A model generated the notes under the pieces. It was not told the origin of the DNA, made no database searches, and saw only the letters and a program-made list of their open reading frames with translations. From positions 62,001-126,000 of the forward strand of contig NZ_JAODIW010000010.1 in the NCBI RefSeq assembly GCF_026586625.1: a stretch of DNA of 64,000 nt, given 5' to 3'. Positions within the stretch are counted from its first letter, which is position 1; the number at the start of each line of letters is the position of its first letter. The position numbers were made by a program, and so were the translations under genes. Of the stretch, positions 24,759 through 34,908 are shown piece after piece. The stretch comes from Halobium salinum (GTDB lineage Archaea > Halobacteriota > Halobacteria > Halobacteriales > Haloferacaceae).

Positions 24759-26039
24759 TCAGAGGCCGCCGCCGAAGATGGCGGCGAAGACGCCCTCGGC
24801 CGAACTGACGGCGAGGTACAGCGCCAGTACGACGAGTGCGCTGTTGAGGACGTTGAGCTTCCAGCCGTTGGTGTACTCGCCCATCGTCTCGCTGTCGTTG
24901 ACCGCCCACAGCAGCAGCGCGGCGGTGATGGGGAGACCGACGACGCCGTTGTACGCCGGGAAGAGAATGATCATGTCGACGACGCTCAGCCCGAAGAAGA
25001 TGTGGACGAGCGGGGAGAGCCCGCTGATGGCGACGCCGACGACGTAGACGAGGCGGAAGGTGCGGTCCTCGCTGGTCACGTCGATACCCATCGCCTTCGG
25101 AATCATGTAGGCGGGCGCCCAGAGGATGGGGATGATGCTGTTGAACGCGGCGGCGACGGCGCCGACGATGAACAGCACCATCGCCCACTCGCCGAGGATG
25201 TCGGCGAGCGCGAGGCCGGGCGTGAGGAAGTTGTCGAGTTGGGTGATGCCGGCGGGTCGGAGGATGGCCGCGGCGGCGACGACGATGGCGACCGTCGTCA
25301 GTCCGCCGACCATGTAGCCGACGCCGAGGTCCTGACGGATGTCGGAGAGGTCGCTCGCGGAGTTCCACCCTTTCTCCTCGACGAGCGTCGCTTCGAGGAA
25401 GAAGTTGGGCCACAGCGCGGTCGTGCCGAGAATACCGACGACGAGGGTAACGGCGCCGGCCTCGGGGACGCCGGGGACGAATCCGGCCGCGATGTCGCCC
25501 AGGTCGGGCGTCGCGGCGGTCGCGACGACGAGGTAGGCGACGAGCAGGCCGAGCATCATCCCCGTCATGATGCGTTCGACGTAGCTGTAGCCGAGGATGC
25601 CGACGACCATCGCGAGCAGCGCGGTGACGACCGCGAGCGGCATCCAACCGACGACGCCGCCGAACAGGAGCGAGATGCCCTTGCCGACGGCGGCGGTGAG
25701 TTCGAGTCCCCACGCGACACAGCCCACCGAGAGCAGGACGGCGAGGGCGGTGGCGCCACCCCGTCCCAACTTGCGTCGCATGAAGTCGGTGAGCGAGTCG
25801 CCGAAGATGCCGAGGCGGGCGCTCATGTCCTGAGCCATGAAGCCGAGCAGGACGGCGCCGCCGATGGCCCACAGCAGGGCGTACCCGTACTGCACCCCGG
25901 CCGAGCTGGCGATGAACACCGAGCCCGAACCGAAGTAGCTGGCCACCATCACGAACGCGAGGCCGTACCGGGCGAAGAAGTCGGTCAGTACCGAGAGCGG
26001 TCCGTCGGAGTCGTTGTGTGTCGAAGTTCGTTGTGCCAT
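24759..26039 (-). CDS. NRAMP-like transporter lacking canonical metal motifs
   Basis: A 426-aa polytopic membrane protein with the length, about 11 hydrophobic segments and layout of NRAMP (divalent metal:H+ symporter) proteins. The TM1 position where NRAMPs have DPGN reads GSGS (residues 37-40, YFGSGSVFIASSAG). The TM6 position where they have MPH reads WPNFF (210-214, LWPNFFLEATLVEEKGWN). The metal-coordinating Asp, Asn and Met are therefore not visible. It is probably a distant member with another substrate. The ATG at 26039 is used; one at 26048 would add three residues. Upstream is a 309-base non-coding region with an imperfect dyad. Confidence 0.75.
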   Translation of the reverse strand: MAQRTSTHNDSDGPLSVLTDFFARYGLAFVMVASYFGSGSVFIASSAGVQYGYALLWAIGGAVLLGFMAQDMSARLGIFGDSLTDFMRRKLGRGGATALAVLLSVGCVAWGLELTAAVGKGISLLFGGVVGWMPLAVVTALLAMVVGILGYSYVERIMTGMMLGLLVAYLVVATAATPDLGDIAAGFVPGVPEAGAVTLVVGILGTTALWPNFFLEATLVEEKGWNSASDLSDIRQDLGVGYMVGGLTTVAIVVAAAAILRPAGITQLDNFLTPGLALADILGEWAMVLFIVGAVAAAFNSIIPILWAPAYMIPKAMGIDVTSEDRTFRLVYVVGVAISGLSPLVHIFFGLSVVDMIILFPAYNGVVGLPITAALLLWAVNDSETMGEYTNGWKLNVLNSALVVLALYLAVSSAEGVFAAIFGGGL

Positions 26040-26348
26040 TATGTGCATTCCGGCGCCGACACGGCGACGAGCGGGGGAGAGAGACGTCTCTCCGGTCGCA
26101 GATGTCGGTCGCAGAGACCGTAGAGCGGGGCGTGCCCCCCTACTTAGTCGTCTCTCGCTTCGAAGGGGCCACTCAAAAGGCTACTCGCCGTTCTCGGGAG
26201 TCATACCCTTTGATAACAAGGGGTTGATGCGCATACCACGGGGGAGCGGTCGGTCCCCACTCGTCGGCGTCGAGGGGACGCCGGAACCCGTGACCGCCGA
26301 CGGTCGAATCTCGCTAGGACCGCCACGCAGTGGGACTCGCCGACCCCG
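26040..26348. other. Non-coding region between NRAMP-like and methyltransferase genes
   Basis: About 310 bases with no supported gene. It should contain the promoter of the minus-strand transporter. The imperfect inverted repeat accctttg-ataa-caaggggt at 26205-26224 (one mismatch) may be an operator, but it is 165 bases from the start codon. Confidence 0.35.
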
Positions 26349-27026
26349 TCACAGGCGAGTGGTCACCGCCAGCCCGCTGCCCACCGGGAGCGCGACCGTC
26401 TCGAACCCCTGCGCCGCTCGGACGGTGTCGAGGTACTCGGCGATGCCTCTCGTCTCCGCGTTCTCCCCGTCGAGCGCGTCGTCGACGCTCGTACCGTCGT
26501 CGCCCTCGAGATACGCGAGCAGCGCGTCGAACGCTATCGGCCCGCGCATCAGGTTGTCCGCGACGACCACACCGCCGGGAGCCACCTTCCCGCGGACTTT
26601 CTCGAACGCCTCCGCGTAGCGCTCCTTCTCGTGGTCGACGAGCACCACGTCGAACGGGCCGTCGTACTCGTCGACGATGTCGACGGCGTCGCCGCCCTCG
26701 AACGTCGCTCGCTCCGTCAGGCCGGCGCGCCCGAAGAACTCGCGGGCCATGTCGAGTTCGTCGGCGTCGAACTCGGTCAGGACGACGTGGCCGCCGTCCA
26801 TCCCGCGGAGGAACCAGTACGCCGAGTAGCCGTATCCGGAGCCGAACTCGAACACCGACTCGGCGGCGGTGAGGCGCGCGAGCAGTCGGAGCACGGCGCC
26901 CGACTCGGGGCCGATGATGGGAAAACCGTTCTCGGCGGCGTAGTCGGCCATCTCCGTCTGAATCGCGTCGTGGTCGGGGCCGACCGCGCGCAGATACCGA
27001 CGGGTCGCCTCGGGGACGATATCCAT
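26349..27026 (-). CDS. O-methyltransferase-like SAM enzyme
   Basis: A 225-aa class I methyltransferase similar to catechol/caffeoyl-CoA O-methyltransferases. SAM motif I is FEFGSGYGYSAYWFLRG (about 59-75). Downstream are VLTEFDADELDMAREFFGRA, FDVVLVDHEKERYAEAFEKV and VVVADNLMRG, which hold the metal-binding and catalytic positions of this family. The ATG at 27026 gives the usual start (MDIVPEATRRYLRAVGP); longer readings would include a short tandem repeat. The substrate is unknown. Confidence 0.85.
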   Translation of the reverse strand: MDIVPEATRRYLRAVGPDHDAIQTEMADYAAENGFPIIGPESGAVLRLLARLTAAESVFEFGSGYGYSAYWFLRGMDGGHVVLTEFDADELDMAREFFGRAGLTERATFEGGDAVDIVDEYDGPFDVVLVDHEKERYAEAFEKVRGKVAPGGVVVADNLMRGPIAFDALLAYLEGDDGTSVDDALDGENAETRGIAEYLDTVRAAQGFETVALPVGSGLAVTTRL

Positions 27027-27070
27027 GTCCCCGAGTCGCCGTCGCGGGGCTTCAACGTTGGCGACGACGG

Positions 27071-27134
27071 GTCGGTGCATCTGCACGTCGGCGTGTCGGT
27101 GCGTCGGTGCATCTGCGCGTCGGCGTGTCGGTGC
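27071..27134 (+). repeat. Two tandem 32-base repeats
   Basis: 27071-27102 and 27103-27134 are consecutive copies of a 32-base unit differing at one base (a/g at position 15 of the unit). Each begins gtcggtgcatctgc and ends gtgtcggtgc. They lie between the divergently transcribed methyltransferase and beta-helix genes and are not needed for either reading frame. Confidence 0.8.
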
Positions 27135-27204
27135 GTCGGCGACGAGGGCCGGTCGGGTCGGTCCCCCGAAGCTACTTCGTGCTACGAAAGTGAACTGTGA
27201 ACGA

Positions 27205-29049
27205 ATGGCAACCGACGACAGCCCCGTACCGTCCGGTCTCTCGCGTCGTGCCTACCTGAAACTCGCCGGTGCCACGGCGGGCGCTGCCGCTCTCGGGACC
27301 GGGGACGCCGGGACTCGGAGCCGGGACGGAACCGTCGGGGTCGACCGACGGACGCGACGCACCGACTACTGGACCGGACCGGAGCGCGAGGCGCCGGCGG
27401 GCGCGTCGCCCGGTGCACGGTACTTCGCCACCGACACGGGGCGCCAGCTGGTCGCGACCCGGTCGGGCTGGGAGCCACAGGGGTTCTCGGGACCGTACGT
27501 CCGCGCCGGCCGCATCGCCGGCGTCGCCGACCACGTCGTCACGACGACCGCGGAGCTGGAGGCGGCCTTCGACGACCTCCGCGAGGGTGACACCGTCTCC
27601 CTCGCCCCCGGAACCTACCGTCCGAGCCGGTGGCTCGCCATCGACGTGTCGGGCGTCACGGTCGTCGGGGCGTCCCGCCGGGAGACGCTCGTCAAGCCGG
27701 CCGACGGGTCGAACGTCGGCGGGTTCCACGTCGGCCGCGGTCGCCGCGTCGAGAACGTCACCATCAGCGGGGTCGGCTTCGACGGCAACGACCGGCGGAT
27801 GGACCAGTCGGTACGCCGGCTCCACGGGTTCCTCGTGGAGGACGCGCGCAACGTCACCGTCCGAGACTGCTATGCGACCCGTACGTCGCCGTACCACGTC
27901 CACGACGCCGGCGGGAGCGGGTTCACGGTCCGGAAGGACGCCCAAGAGGTCGCGCTCGTGGGCAACTTCACCGAGGACATCGGCGACCGCTCCATCCAGA
28001 TCGCCGGTGACGGCATCCTCGTCCGCGGGAACCGCCTCACGAACGGGTTCGACCGGTCCATCTCCCTCGACGTGCGCCACCCCGACGGGAACAAGTACTA
28101 CTCGCGGAACGTCTCCGTGGTGAACAACCTCGGTCGGGAGAACTCCGACGGCTCCGTCGTCGGCGCCTCCCAAGGAACCCCGAAGCGCCCCGGTGCCGGC
28201 AACTACGCCATCCTCGGCAACGTCGCCCGCGGGAGACACCGACGGACGGTGTACATGGGCATCTCGGAGGACGTCCGCAACGTCGCCGTCGTCGGCAACT
28301 CGGGCTGGCAGGGAGCGTTCGACGAGGACCGTTCCGGCGTGTATCTCTCGGGGGCCGTCTCGAACGCCGTCGTCGTCGGGAACACGTTCCGGGCGTACTC
28401 CAAGGAGGGAATCGAGGTGGACACGACGGGACGGGACGTCGCGGTCGTCGGTAACTCGGTGCTGGACCCGGCCGGCGACGGGATTCGGGTCGACGCCGAC
28501 GACGCCCTCGTGACCGCGAACCTGGTCTCGGACGCGGGCGGGGCCGGAATCGCGGTGGCCGACGACGCCGCACGCGTCACGGTGTCGAACAACCACGTGC
28601 GGCGGGCGGGGAGCGACGGCGTCCGAATCGGCGGGACGGACTGCCTCGTCGCGACTAACGCGGTCGGCGACTCGGGTCGACGCGCCGCCGCCGCCGAAGT
28701 GCGCGTCGACGGGGCCGACGCGCTCGTGACCGGGAACAAGCTGGTCGGCGGCGCCGACGCGGACGGGTGGGCCGTCACGGCCCCGAGTGCCCGCCTCCAG
28801 GGGAACGCCCCGCCGGTCGACCGACCGACGTCGGTCACCGTCCGCGACGGTTCGGCCCGCCTGCGGTTCGACCGGCCGTTCGCCGAGAAACCGGTCGTCG
28901 ACGTGACCCCCGAGTCGCCGGCGACGTGGGGCGTGGACTACCGGCGCGACGCGAGCGGCGCCTACGTCGGTGCCGACCTCCGGTTCGTCGGCCCGACCGG
29001 GGAGCCGGCGGACCTAAACGCCCGGGTCAGGGTGCGCGACTCGCGCTGA
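27205..29049 (+). CDS. Tat-exported right-handed beta-helix protein
   Basis: A 614-aa secreted protein. A twin-arginine signal is at residues 13-31 (SRRAYLKLAGATAGAAALG). From about residue 130 to 560 runs a long series of short repeated strands (VVGNS, VTVRDC, NVAVVGN and similar with alternating Asn/Val), the pattern of a pectate-lyase-like right-handed parallel beta-helix. The last 60 residues form another beta-rich domain (SVTVRDGSARLRFDRPFAEK). It may bind or cleave a polysaccharide at the cell surface. No catalytic residue set is obvious, so an enzyme activity is not claimed. Confidence 0.8.
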   Translation: MATDDSPVPSGLSRRAYLKLAGATAGAAALGTGDAGTRSRDGTVGVDRRTRRTDYWTGPEREAPAGASPGARYFATDTGRQLVATRSGWEPQGFSGPYVRAGRIAGVADHVVTTTAELEAAFDDLREGDTVSLAPGTYRPSRWLAIDVSGVTVVGASRRETLVKPADGSNVGGFHVGRGRRVENVTISGVGFDGNDRRMDQSVRRLHGFLVEDARNVTVRDCYATRTSPYHVHDAGGSGFTVRKDAQEVALVGNFTEDIGDRSIQIAGDGILVRGNRLTNGFDRSISLDVRHPDGNKYYSRNVSVVNNLGRENSDGSVVGASQGTPKRPGAGNYAILGNVARGRHRRTVYMGISEDVRNVAVVGNSGWQGAFDEDRSGVYLSGAVSNAVVVGNTFRAYSKEGIEVDTTGRDVAVVGNSVLDPAGDGIRVDADDALVTANLVSDAGGAGIAVADDAARVTVSNNHVRRAGSDGVRIGGTDCLVATNAVGDSGRRAAAAEVRVDGADALVTGNKLVGGADADGWAVTAPSARLQGNAPPVDRPTSVTVRDGSARLRFDRPFAEKPVVDVTPESPATWGVDYRRDASGAYVGADLRFVGPTGEPADLNARVRVRDSR

Positions 29050-29109
29050 GGTGGTGACGACGCGGCGAACGCCCCGTGTCCAGACCGGCTCCGGACCGCG
29101 TTTCAACGC

Positions 29110-29115
29110 TTAAGT
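29110..29115 (+). promoter_or_regulatory. TATA-like element of the mutase gene
   Basis: The core cttaagt lies about 27 bases before the ATG at 29140, as for a leaderless transcript. Confidence 0.5.
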
Positions 29116-29139
29116 CGGCGCCGTCCGTCAGGAACGACA

Positions 29140-30825
<1,686 letters not shown>

Positions 30826-30942
30826 GCTTCGAGCGGGCATGGCGGGGTCCGGCGGGGCTCGGCGGAGTCCGAACCGGGACGGGGTCCCGAGCCTGCCGGC
30901 GACAAGGGAAGACGTAAGTAGGGGACACCACTGGAGTCGAAC

Positions 30943-31083
30943 GTGTTCGACCGGGCCTTCTCACTACGACGAGGCGAGACCGCCGACCTCCGAGAGTGTC
31001 GCCGCTGCGGCACGGCGGTGGGCGAGGGGTCGGTAGCGTGTCCGGAGTGCGAGTCGACCGAAATCGCGACGTACTCGTTCTGA
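30943..31083 (+). CDS. Zinc-ribbon microprotein (46 aa)
   Basis: A 46-aa protein: FDRAFSLRRGETADLRE, then CRRCGTAVGEGSVACPEC and STEIATYSF. The two CxxC knuckles form a rubredoxin-like zinc ribbon. A GTG start at 30943 is supported by gtaagta (30914-30920) about 26 bases upstream, and the reading uses the high-GC third-position bias of its neighbours. It lies between the mutase gene and the convergent TFB gene. Proteins of this size are easily missed; its role is unknown. Confidence 0.7.
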   Translation: MFDRAFSLRRGETADLRECRRCGTAVGEGSVACPECESTEIATYSF

Positions 31084-31115
31084 TTGCGGCTGCCGCGGGG
31101 CCGCCCCGGAGCCGA

Positions 31116-32171
31116 CTACCTCACGCCGTCGAGCAGGTTCAGCGCCTCCACCTGCTCGTGGTAGCGGTTGCGAATCGTCACCTCGGTGACGCCGGCGGCC
31201 GCCGCCACGTCGGATTGGGTACGCTTCTCGCCACAGAGCATGGCGGCGGTGTACACCGCGGCGGCGGCACAGCCGGTAGGGGAGCGCCCGGAGCAGTGGC
31301 CCGCTTCGGCCGAAATCGCGAGCACCTCGGCGGCCTTCGCGTGCGTCTCGGCCGAGAGGTCGAGTCGGGAACAGAACCGCGGGAGGTACGCCGTCGGTTC
31401 GACCGGGCGCAGTTCGAGACCGAGGTTCGACGAGAGGTGCCGGGAGGCCCGGGCGACGTCCTGCTGTTCGACCCGGGAGACGGCCGTCACCTCCGCAAGC
31501 GAGCGCGGGAGGTTCTTCTGTCGACAGGCCACGTACAGCGTCGCGGTGGCGACCGCTTCGATGGACCGGCCCCGAATCAGGTCCTCGGCCAGCGCGCGGC
31601 GGTAGACGACGGCGGCCGTCTCGCGGACGTGCCGGGGGAGCCCGAGCGCGCTCGCCATCCGGTCGAGTTCGGAGAGGGCAAAGCGGAGGTTGCGCTCGCC
31701 GGTCCTGACGGTGCGGACGCGCTGGTGCCACGTCCGGAGGCGCTCGACTCGGCGACGACGCTCGGGTGAGAGCGTCCCGCCGGCGGCGTCGCGGTCGCCG
31801 CGGCCGATTTCGGTCGTGAGCCCGCGGTCGTGGCGGGTCCCGGTGGTCGGGGCGCCGACGCGGGCGCGTGCGTGGTGTTCCTCGCTGGTGTAGGCGCGCC
31901 ACTCCGGACCGTGGTCGACGCGCCGGTCGGCGAGGACGAGTCCGCAGTCGTCACAGGCGGTCTCGCCGTCGGCGGTCTCGCGAGGGGCACCGTCGCACTC
32001 GGGGCAGGTCCGGCGGCGCTCGGAGGGGGTCCGACCTCGGCTTCGAGACCGACTTCGACACCGGTTTCGGGCCCGACACCCGGAACCGCGGTCGGACCCG
32101 GTCGATTCGGTCGACTCGGCGCTCGCACGGGTACGGACACGGCTCTCGGAGGGTGAGTTGTCTGAATACAT
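31116..32171 (-). CDS. Transcription initiation factor TFB with Arg/Ser-rich leader
   Basis: A 351-aa TFIIB homologue that bridges TBP at the promoter and RNA polymerase. After a 52-residue Ser/Arg-rich leader it has the zinc ribbon (CPEC at 56-59, CDDC at 73-76), a B-reader-like DHGPEWRAY (86-94), and two cyclin repeats (about 140-225, containing SEL DRMASALGLPRHVRETA, and about 240-325) ending in a helix-turn-helix that reads BRE sequence (SDVAAAAGVTEVTIRNRYHE). The leader is unusual for the family. The ATG at 32171 is chosen; an adjacent ATG at 32174 is equivalent. Haloarchaea carry several TFBs, and this is one of a divergent type. Confidence 0.92.
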   Translation of the reverse strand: MYSDNSPSESRVRTRASAESTESTGSDRGSGCRARNRCRSRSRSRGRTPSERRRTCPECDGAPRETADGETACDDCGLVLADRRVDHGPEWRAYTSEEHHARARVGAPTTGTRHDRGLTTEIGRGDRDAAGGTLSPERRRRVERLRTWHQRVRTVRTGERNLRFALSELDRMASALGLPRHVRETAAVVYRRALAEDLIRGRSIEAVATATLYVACRQKNLPRSLAEVTAVSRVEQQDVARASRHLSSNLGLELRPVEPTAYLPRFCSRLDLSAETHAKAAEVLAISAEAGHCSGRSPTGCAAAAVYTAAMLCGEKRTQSDVAAAAGVTEVTIRNRYHEQVEALNLLDGVR

Positions 32172-32351
32172 CATCTCGGGGGCCGACCGGACGGGCACGC
32201 GATGACAGCGGGGACGGCGGTGGGGTCGGTCTCGGGTCGATGAGTCCGCCGCGTCGGCCGGTGGCCCCGCCGGAGGTAGCACGCGGTCAGCTAAAGGGCT
32301 TCTAACCGAACCGTCGAAAAGAGGGGCGAGGGGAGCGGTCAGCCCCGTGAG

Positions 32352-33722
32352 TCAGTACTTCGGGTCGGCGCCGGTCGTCTCGTAGACGCGGTCCATCAGC
32401 TCGTCGCGGCTCTCCTGCCACGTCGCGAGCGCCGCGGGGCGGCTCGGGTAGCGCTCGTAGTGGCGCATGACCTCCTCGGCGAGCCCCTTCGTCTCGTAGA
32501 AGTTCTTGATGACGCTCCAGTAGCCACGGGAGTCGAAGGCGGTCCGAGCCAGCAGCAGGGGACTCATCGACGTGGTGCCCGAGTAGAGCGCCTCGGCGAG
32601 TTTCTCGCCGGGGAGCGACGCGAGTAGCCCCATCAGGTCGTCGATGTCGATGGCGGTGGAGAGGACGTTGTACACGTCGAGCGCGGCGAAGCGTGCGCCG
32701 AAGTGACCCATGACGCGCTCGTTGTAGCGCCAGAGGGCCTCCTCGCTGGTGTCGCCCGTCTCGACGGCCTCGACGGCCTGTTCGCCCGCGTACTTGCCGG
32801 CGTAGGCGGCGCCCGCGATGCCGCCGCCGGTCGTCGGGTTGACGTGGGCCGCGGCGTCGCCGGCGGCCATGAACCCCGGGGCAACCGCCGAGTCGTAGGG
32901 CCGGCGGGTCGGGAGCGCGGCGCCCAGTTTGTCCTTCACCTCGGCACCCTCGAACTCGGGGCGGTCACGCAGGTCCTCTTTGAGGTCCTCGACGAGCTTC
33001 ATCGGCTCCTCGTTCATCTGGAAGCCGAGGCCGGCGTTGATCTCGGTGTCCGTGCGCGGGAAGTACCAGAGGTAGCCCGCCGCGCGCTTGGTCGGCTTGA
33101 ACACGAGCGCGTCCTTCCACTCGACTTCCTCCTCGACGTCGACGACCTCCCGATACGCGGAGCAGAACTGCGAGTAGGAGACGTTCGTGTCGAAGGTAGA
33201 CTCGGAGAGGTCGGCTTTGTCTTGGAGGAGGGAGAGGGAGCCGGCGCCGTCGATGGTCACGTCGGCCTCGTACTCGACGTCCTCGCCCTTCCGCCTGGCT
33301 TCCAAGCCCGTCACGGTCCCGTCGTCGTCTTGGACGACGTCCTGGACCACGGTGTCGTAGTGGAACTCGGCGCCGGCCTCGTCGGCGCCCTCGATGAGGA
33401 GTCGGCCGTACTCCCAGCGGTCGAGCACGGCGAGTTCGCCCGGGATGGGGATGTCGAGGACGGTGTCGTGGCTCGGAATCTCGAAGCGCCCGTGGGTGAC
33501 GTCCGTGTTGGTGAACGCCGGTTCGATCTGTTCCTTCGGGATGGCCTCGGGGAACGCGTCGGCGCCCTTGAGCGCGTCGCCGCAGGCGATGTGGCCCGCC
33601 TCGTCCTCGTCCTTGCGCTCGACGACGACGACGTCCAGCCCCTCCCGGGCGACGGTCGCGGCCGCGTAACAGCCGGCGGTCCCCGCGCCGACCACCGCGA
33701 CGTCGTACTCGTGGGTAGTCAT
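32352..33722 (-). CDS. Geranylgeranyl reductase-family FAD oxidoreductase
   Basis: A 456-aa flavoprotein predicted to reduce the isoprenoid double bonds of archaeal membrane lipids or a related isoprenoid. The N-terminal FAD-binding motif is DVAVVGAGTAGCYAAATVA (about 7-25). A second family motif FMAAGDAAAHVNPTTGGGI (about 282-300) binds the pyrophosphate. GDALKG near residue 48 and the middle catalytic region YLWYFPRTDTEINAGLG are also typical. On the minus strand ataaagatattt (33748-33759) is an excellent TATA box about 30 bases upstream. It is probably monocistronic. Confidence 0.9.
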   Translation of the reverse strand: MTTHEYDVAVVGAGTAGCYAAATVAREGLDVVVVERKDEDEAGHIACGDALKGADAFPEAIPKEQIEPAFTNTDVTHGRFEIPSHDTVLDIPIPGELAVLDRWEYGRLLIEGADEAGAEFHYDTVVQDVVQDDDGTVTGLEARRKGEDVEYEADVTIDGAGSLSLLQDKADLSESTFDTNVSYSQFCSAYREVVDVEEEVEWKDALVFKPTKRAAGYLWYFPRTDTEINAGLGFQMNEEPMKLVEDLKEDLRDRPEFEGAEVKDKLGAALPTRRPYDSAVAPGFMAAGDAAAHVNPTTGGGIAGAAYAGKYAGEQAVEAVETGDTSEEALWRYNERVMGHFGARFAALDVYNVLSTAIDIDDLMGLLASLPGEKLAEALYSGTTSMSPLLLARTAFDSRGYWSVIKNFYETKGLAEEVMRHYERYPSRPAALATWQESRDELMDRVYETTGADPKY

Positions 33723-33747
33723 GGGCGTGACTCCCGAGGGCGGGAGG

Positions 33748-33759
33748 AAATATCTTTAT
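33748..33759 (-). promoter_or_regulatory. TATA box of the geranylgeranyl reductase gene
   Basis: On the minus strand this reads ataaagatattt, ending 25 bases before the ATG at 33722. It is one of the clearest promoters in the window. Confidence 0.6.
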
Positions 33760-33880
33760 GCCCGATTGTGTTGTTATGCCGAGGTCGGGTTAATTGGGTT
33801 GGTGGTGGAGACGGTACTCTCGGTGTTTCTGCCGTCGTAGCCGTGTCCCAGCAAAGCCCTCCCGCTCTTTGCGAGTTGCT

Positions 33881-33925
33881 CACTGAGCAAAGCTCAGTGG
33901 CATCGCAGAAAGCTTCGCTTTCTGC
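33881..33925. repeat. Two short perfect hairpins
   Basis: Cactgagc-aaa-gctcagtg (33881-33899) and gcagaaagc-ttc-gctttctgc (33905-33925) are adjacent tight hairpins with 3-base loops. Confidence 0.75.
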
Positions 33926-34224
33926 AGACCGCCAGGACCGCAACAGCACAGCCCTCACACCTCCCCAGCCTCCGGGCGGCCGCGGTCCCTCGCACGTCTC
34001 GGCAGCCAACGCGAGACCCGCTTCGCTCGTCTCGCTGGCTCCCGTTCGCCTCCGGCTCACGGGAACCACGGAGGGGCGGCCGGCGCGCGCCTCGCGGCCT
34101 CCGTGCCGCGAGCGCTTCGTGCGAGGGCTGAGCGAGCATAGCGAGCGAAGCGGTTGGGGAGGACGAGGCGCGGTGCGGTGGGTGGGGCTCCGAAAGGGGC
34201 CGCCTACTCGGCGACGGACGGCGT

Positions 34225-34277
34225 TCACGAGAGCGCAGCTCTCGTGAGCCCACGAGAAGTGCCGACGGCACTTCTCG
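34225..34277. repeat. Two long perfect hairpins
   Basis: Tcacgagagc-gca-gctctcgtga (34225-34247) and cgagaagtgcc-gac-ggcacttctcg (34253-34277) have 10- and 11-base stems and 3-base loops. Confidence 0.8.
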
Positions 34278-34385
34278 GGACGACGTAAGCACTACAACGA
34301 CCGAGCGTAGCGAGGGAGTGAAGCGCGCAGCGAGCCGCCCGAATCGAGCAGGCGGGGGCTTTCGCACTCCTAGTTCCAGTACTCG

Positions 34386-34838
34386 TTACCGACTCCAAAC
34401 GAGCGCTCCAAAGAAGGTTCCAATCCACAACAGAGGGAGCACTGCCAGTACAGCGACAGCAAACGCGACGACTGAAGCGTCGCTGTTCCCGAGATTCACG
34501 AGACTTGGCCACAGATAGAGGCCAGCACCGAAGTTGAGTGCGATTCCCAACAAAAGAGTCCCTTGTGACAACCAGTTCTCCGGGACACCAGCGTGGACTT
34601 CTTCCAAGATTCGTAGAACGTCGGACTCCTCCTCTGATTCGCCGTCGGTCTCTTCGACCCACTTCCGAATGTTTCCGAATACGATGAAAGTGACACCCCC
34701 GGAGAGGCCAAGCACGAACAGGACGGGAACAACCCAGAACTCGTCGTCTCCGACGTACAACAGACTGAAAGTAATCACTGGCCAGAAGGCCAGTTCTTCG
34801 CTTCCGAGAGCCGCAGACTTCGGGTCGGTGAAACTCAC
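34386..34838 (-). CDS. Small AT-richer membrane protein
   Basis: A 150-aa membrane protein with about four hydrophobic segments (ELAFWPVITFSLLYVG, VVPVLFVLGLSGGVTFIVFG, GTLLLGIALNFGAGLYLWPS, VVAFAVAVLAVLPLLWIG) and an acidic cytoplasmic loop ETDGESEEESDVL. Codon choice and base composition are visibly more AT-rich than the flanking genes, and it lies next to the hairpin-rich segment. Both suggest recent arrival. No family recognised. Confidence 0.65.
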   Translation of the reverse strand: MSFTDPKSAALGSEELAFWPVITFSLLYVGDDEFWVVPVLFVLGLSGGVTFIVFGNIRKWVEETDGESEEESDVLRILEEVHAGVPENWLSQGTLLLGIALNFGAGLYLWPSLVNLGNSDASVVAFAVAVLAVLPLLWIGTFFGALVWSR

Positions 34839-34908
34839 GATGGAAAAAAGTCGCTAACCTGATAATAATCCATCCCTCGAAAACAGCGACACCGAAGACG
34901 AAGCCCGA

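Larger units (their letters stand above)
33723..34385. other. Gene-free hairpin-rich intergenic segment
   Basis: About 660 bases without a convincing gene. Several perfect inverted repeats with 3-base loops occur: 33881-33899 (8-base stem), 33905-33925 (9), 34225-34247 (10) and 34253-34277 (11). Longer imperfect ones are near 34011-34035 and 34067-34105. Between them are runs of the type gagcgaagcgag. The sequence looks like haloarchaeal repeat-type intergenic DNA, not protein-coding DNA. Confidence 0.7.

Noticed and set aside
27071-27134. CRISPR-like repeat
   Set aside because: Only two copies, directly adjacent with no spacer; a simple tandem duplication.
33751-34367. Several open frames in the hairpin-rich segment
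   Set aside because: They span inverted repeats, differ between frames and lack domains; treated as non-coding.
33600-34400. Integrated element with attachment sites
   Set aside because: No integrase, no tRNA fragment and no flanking direct repeat were seen, so only a possible cassette is noted.
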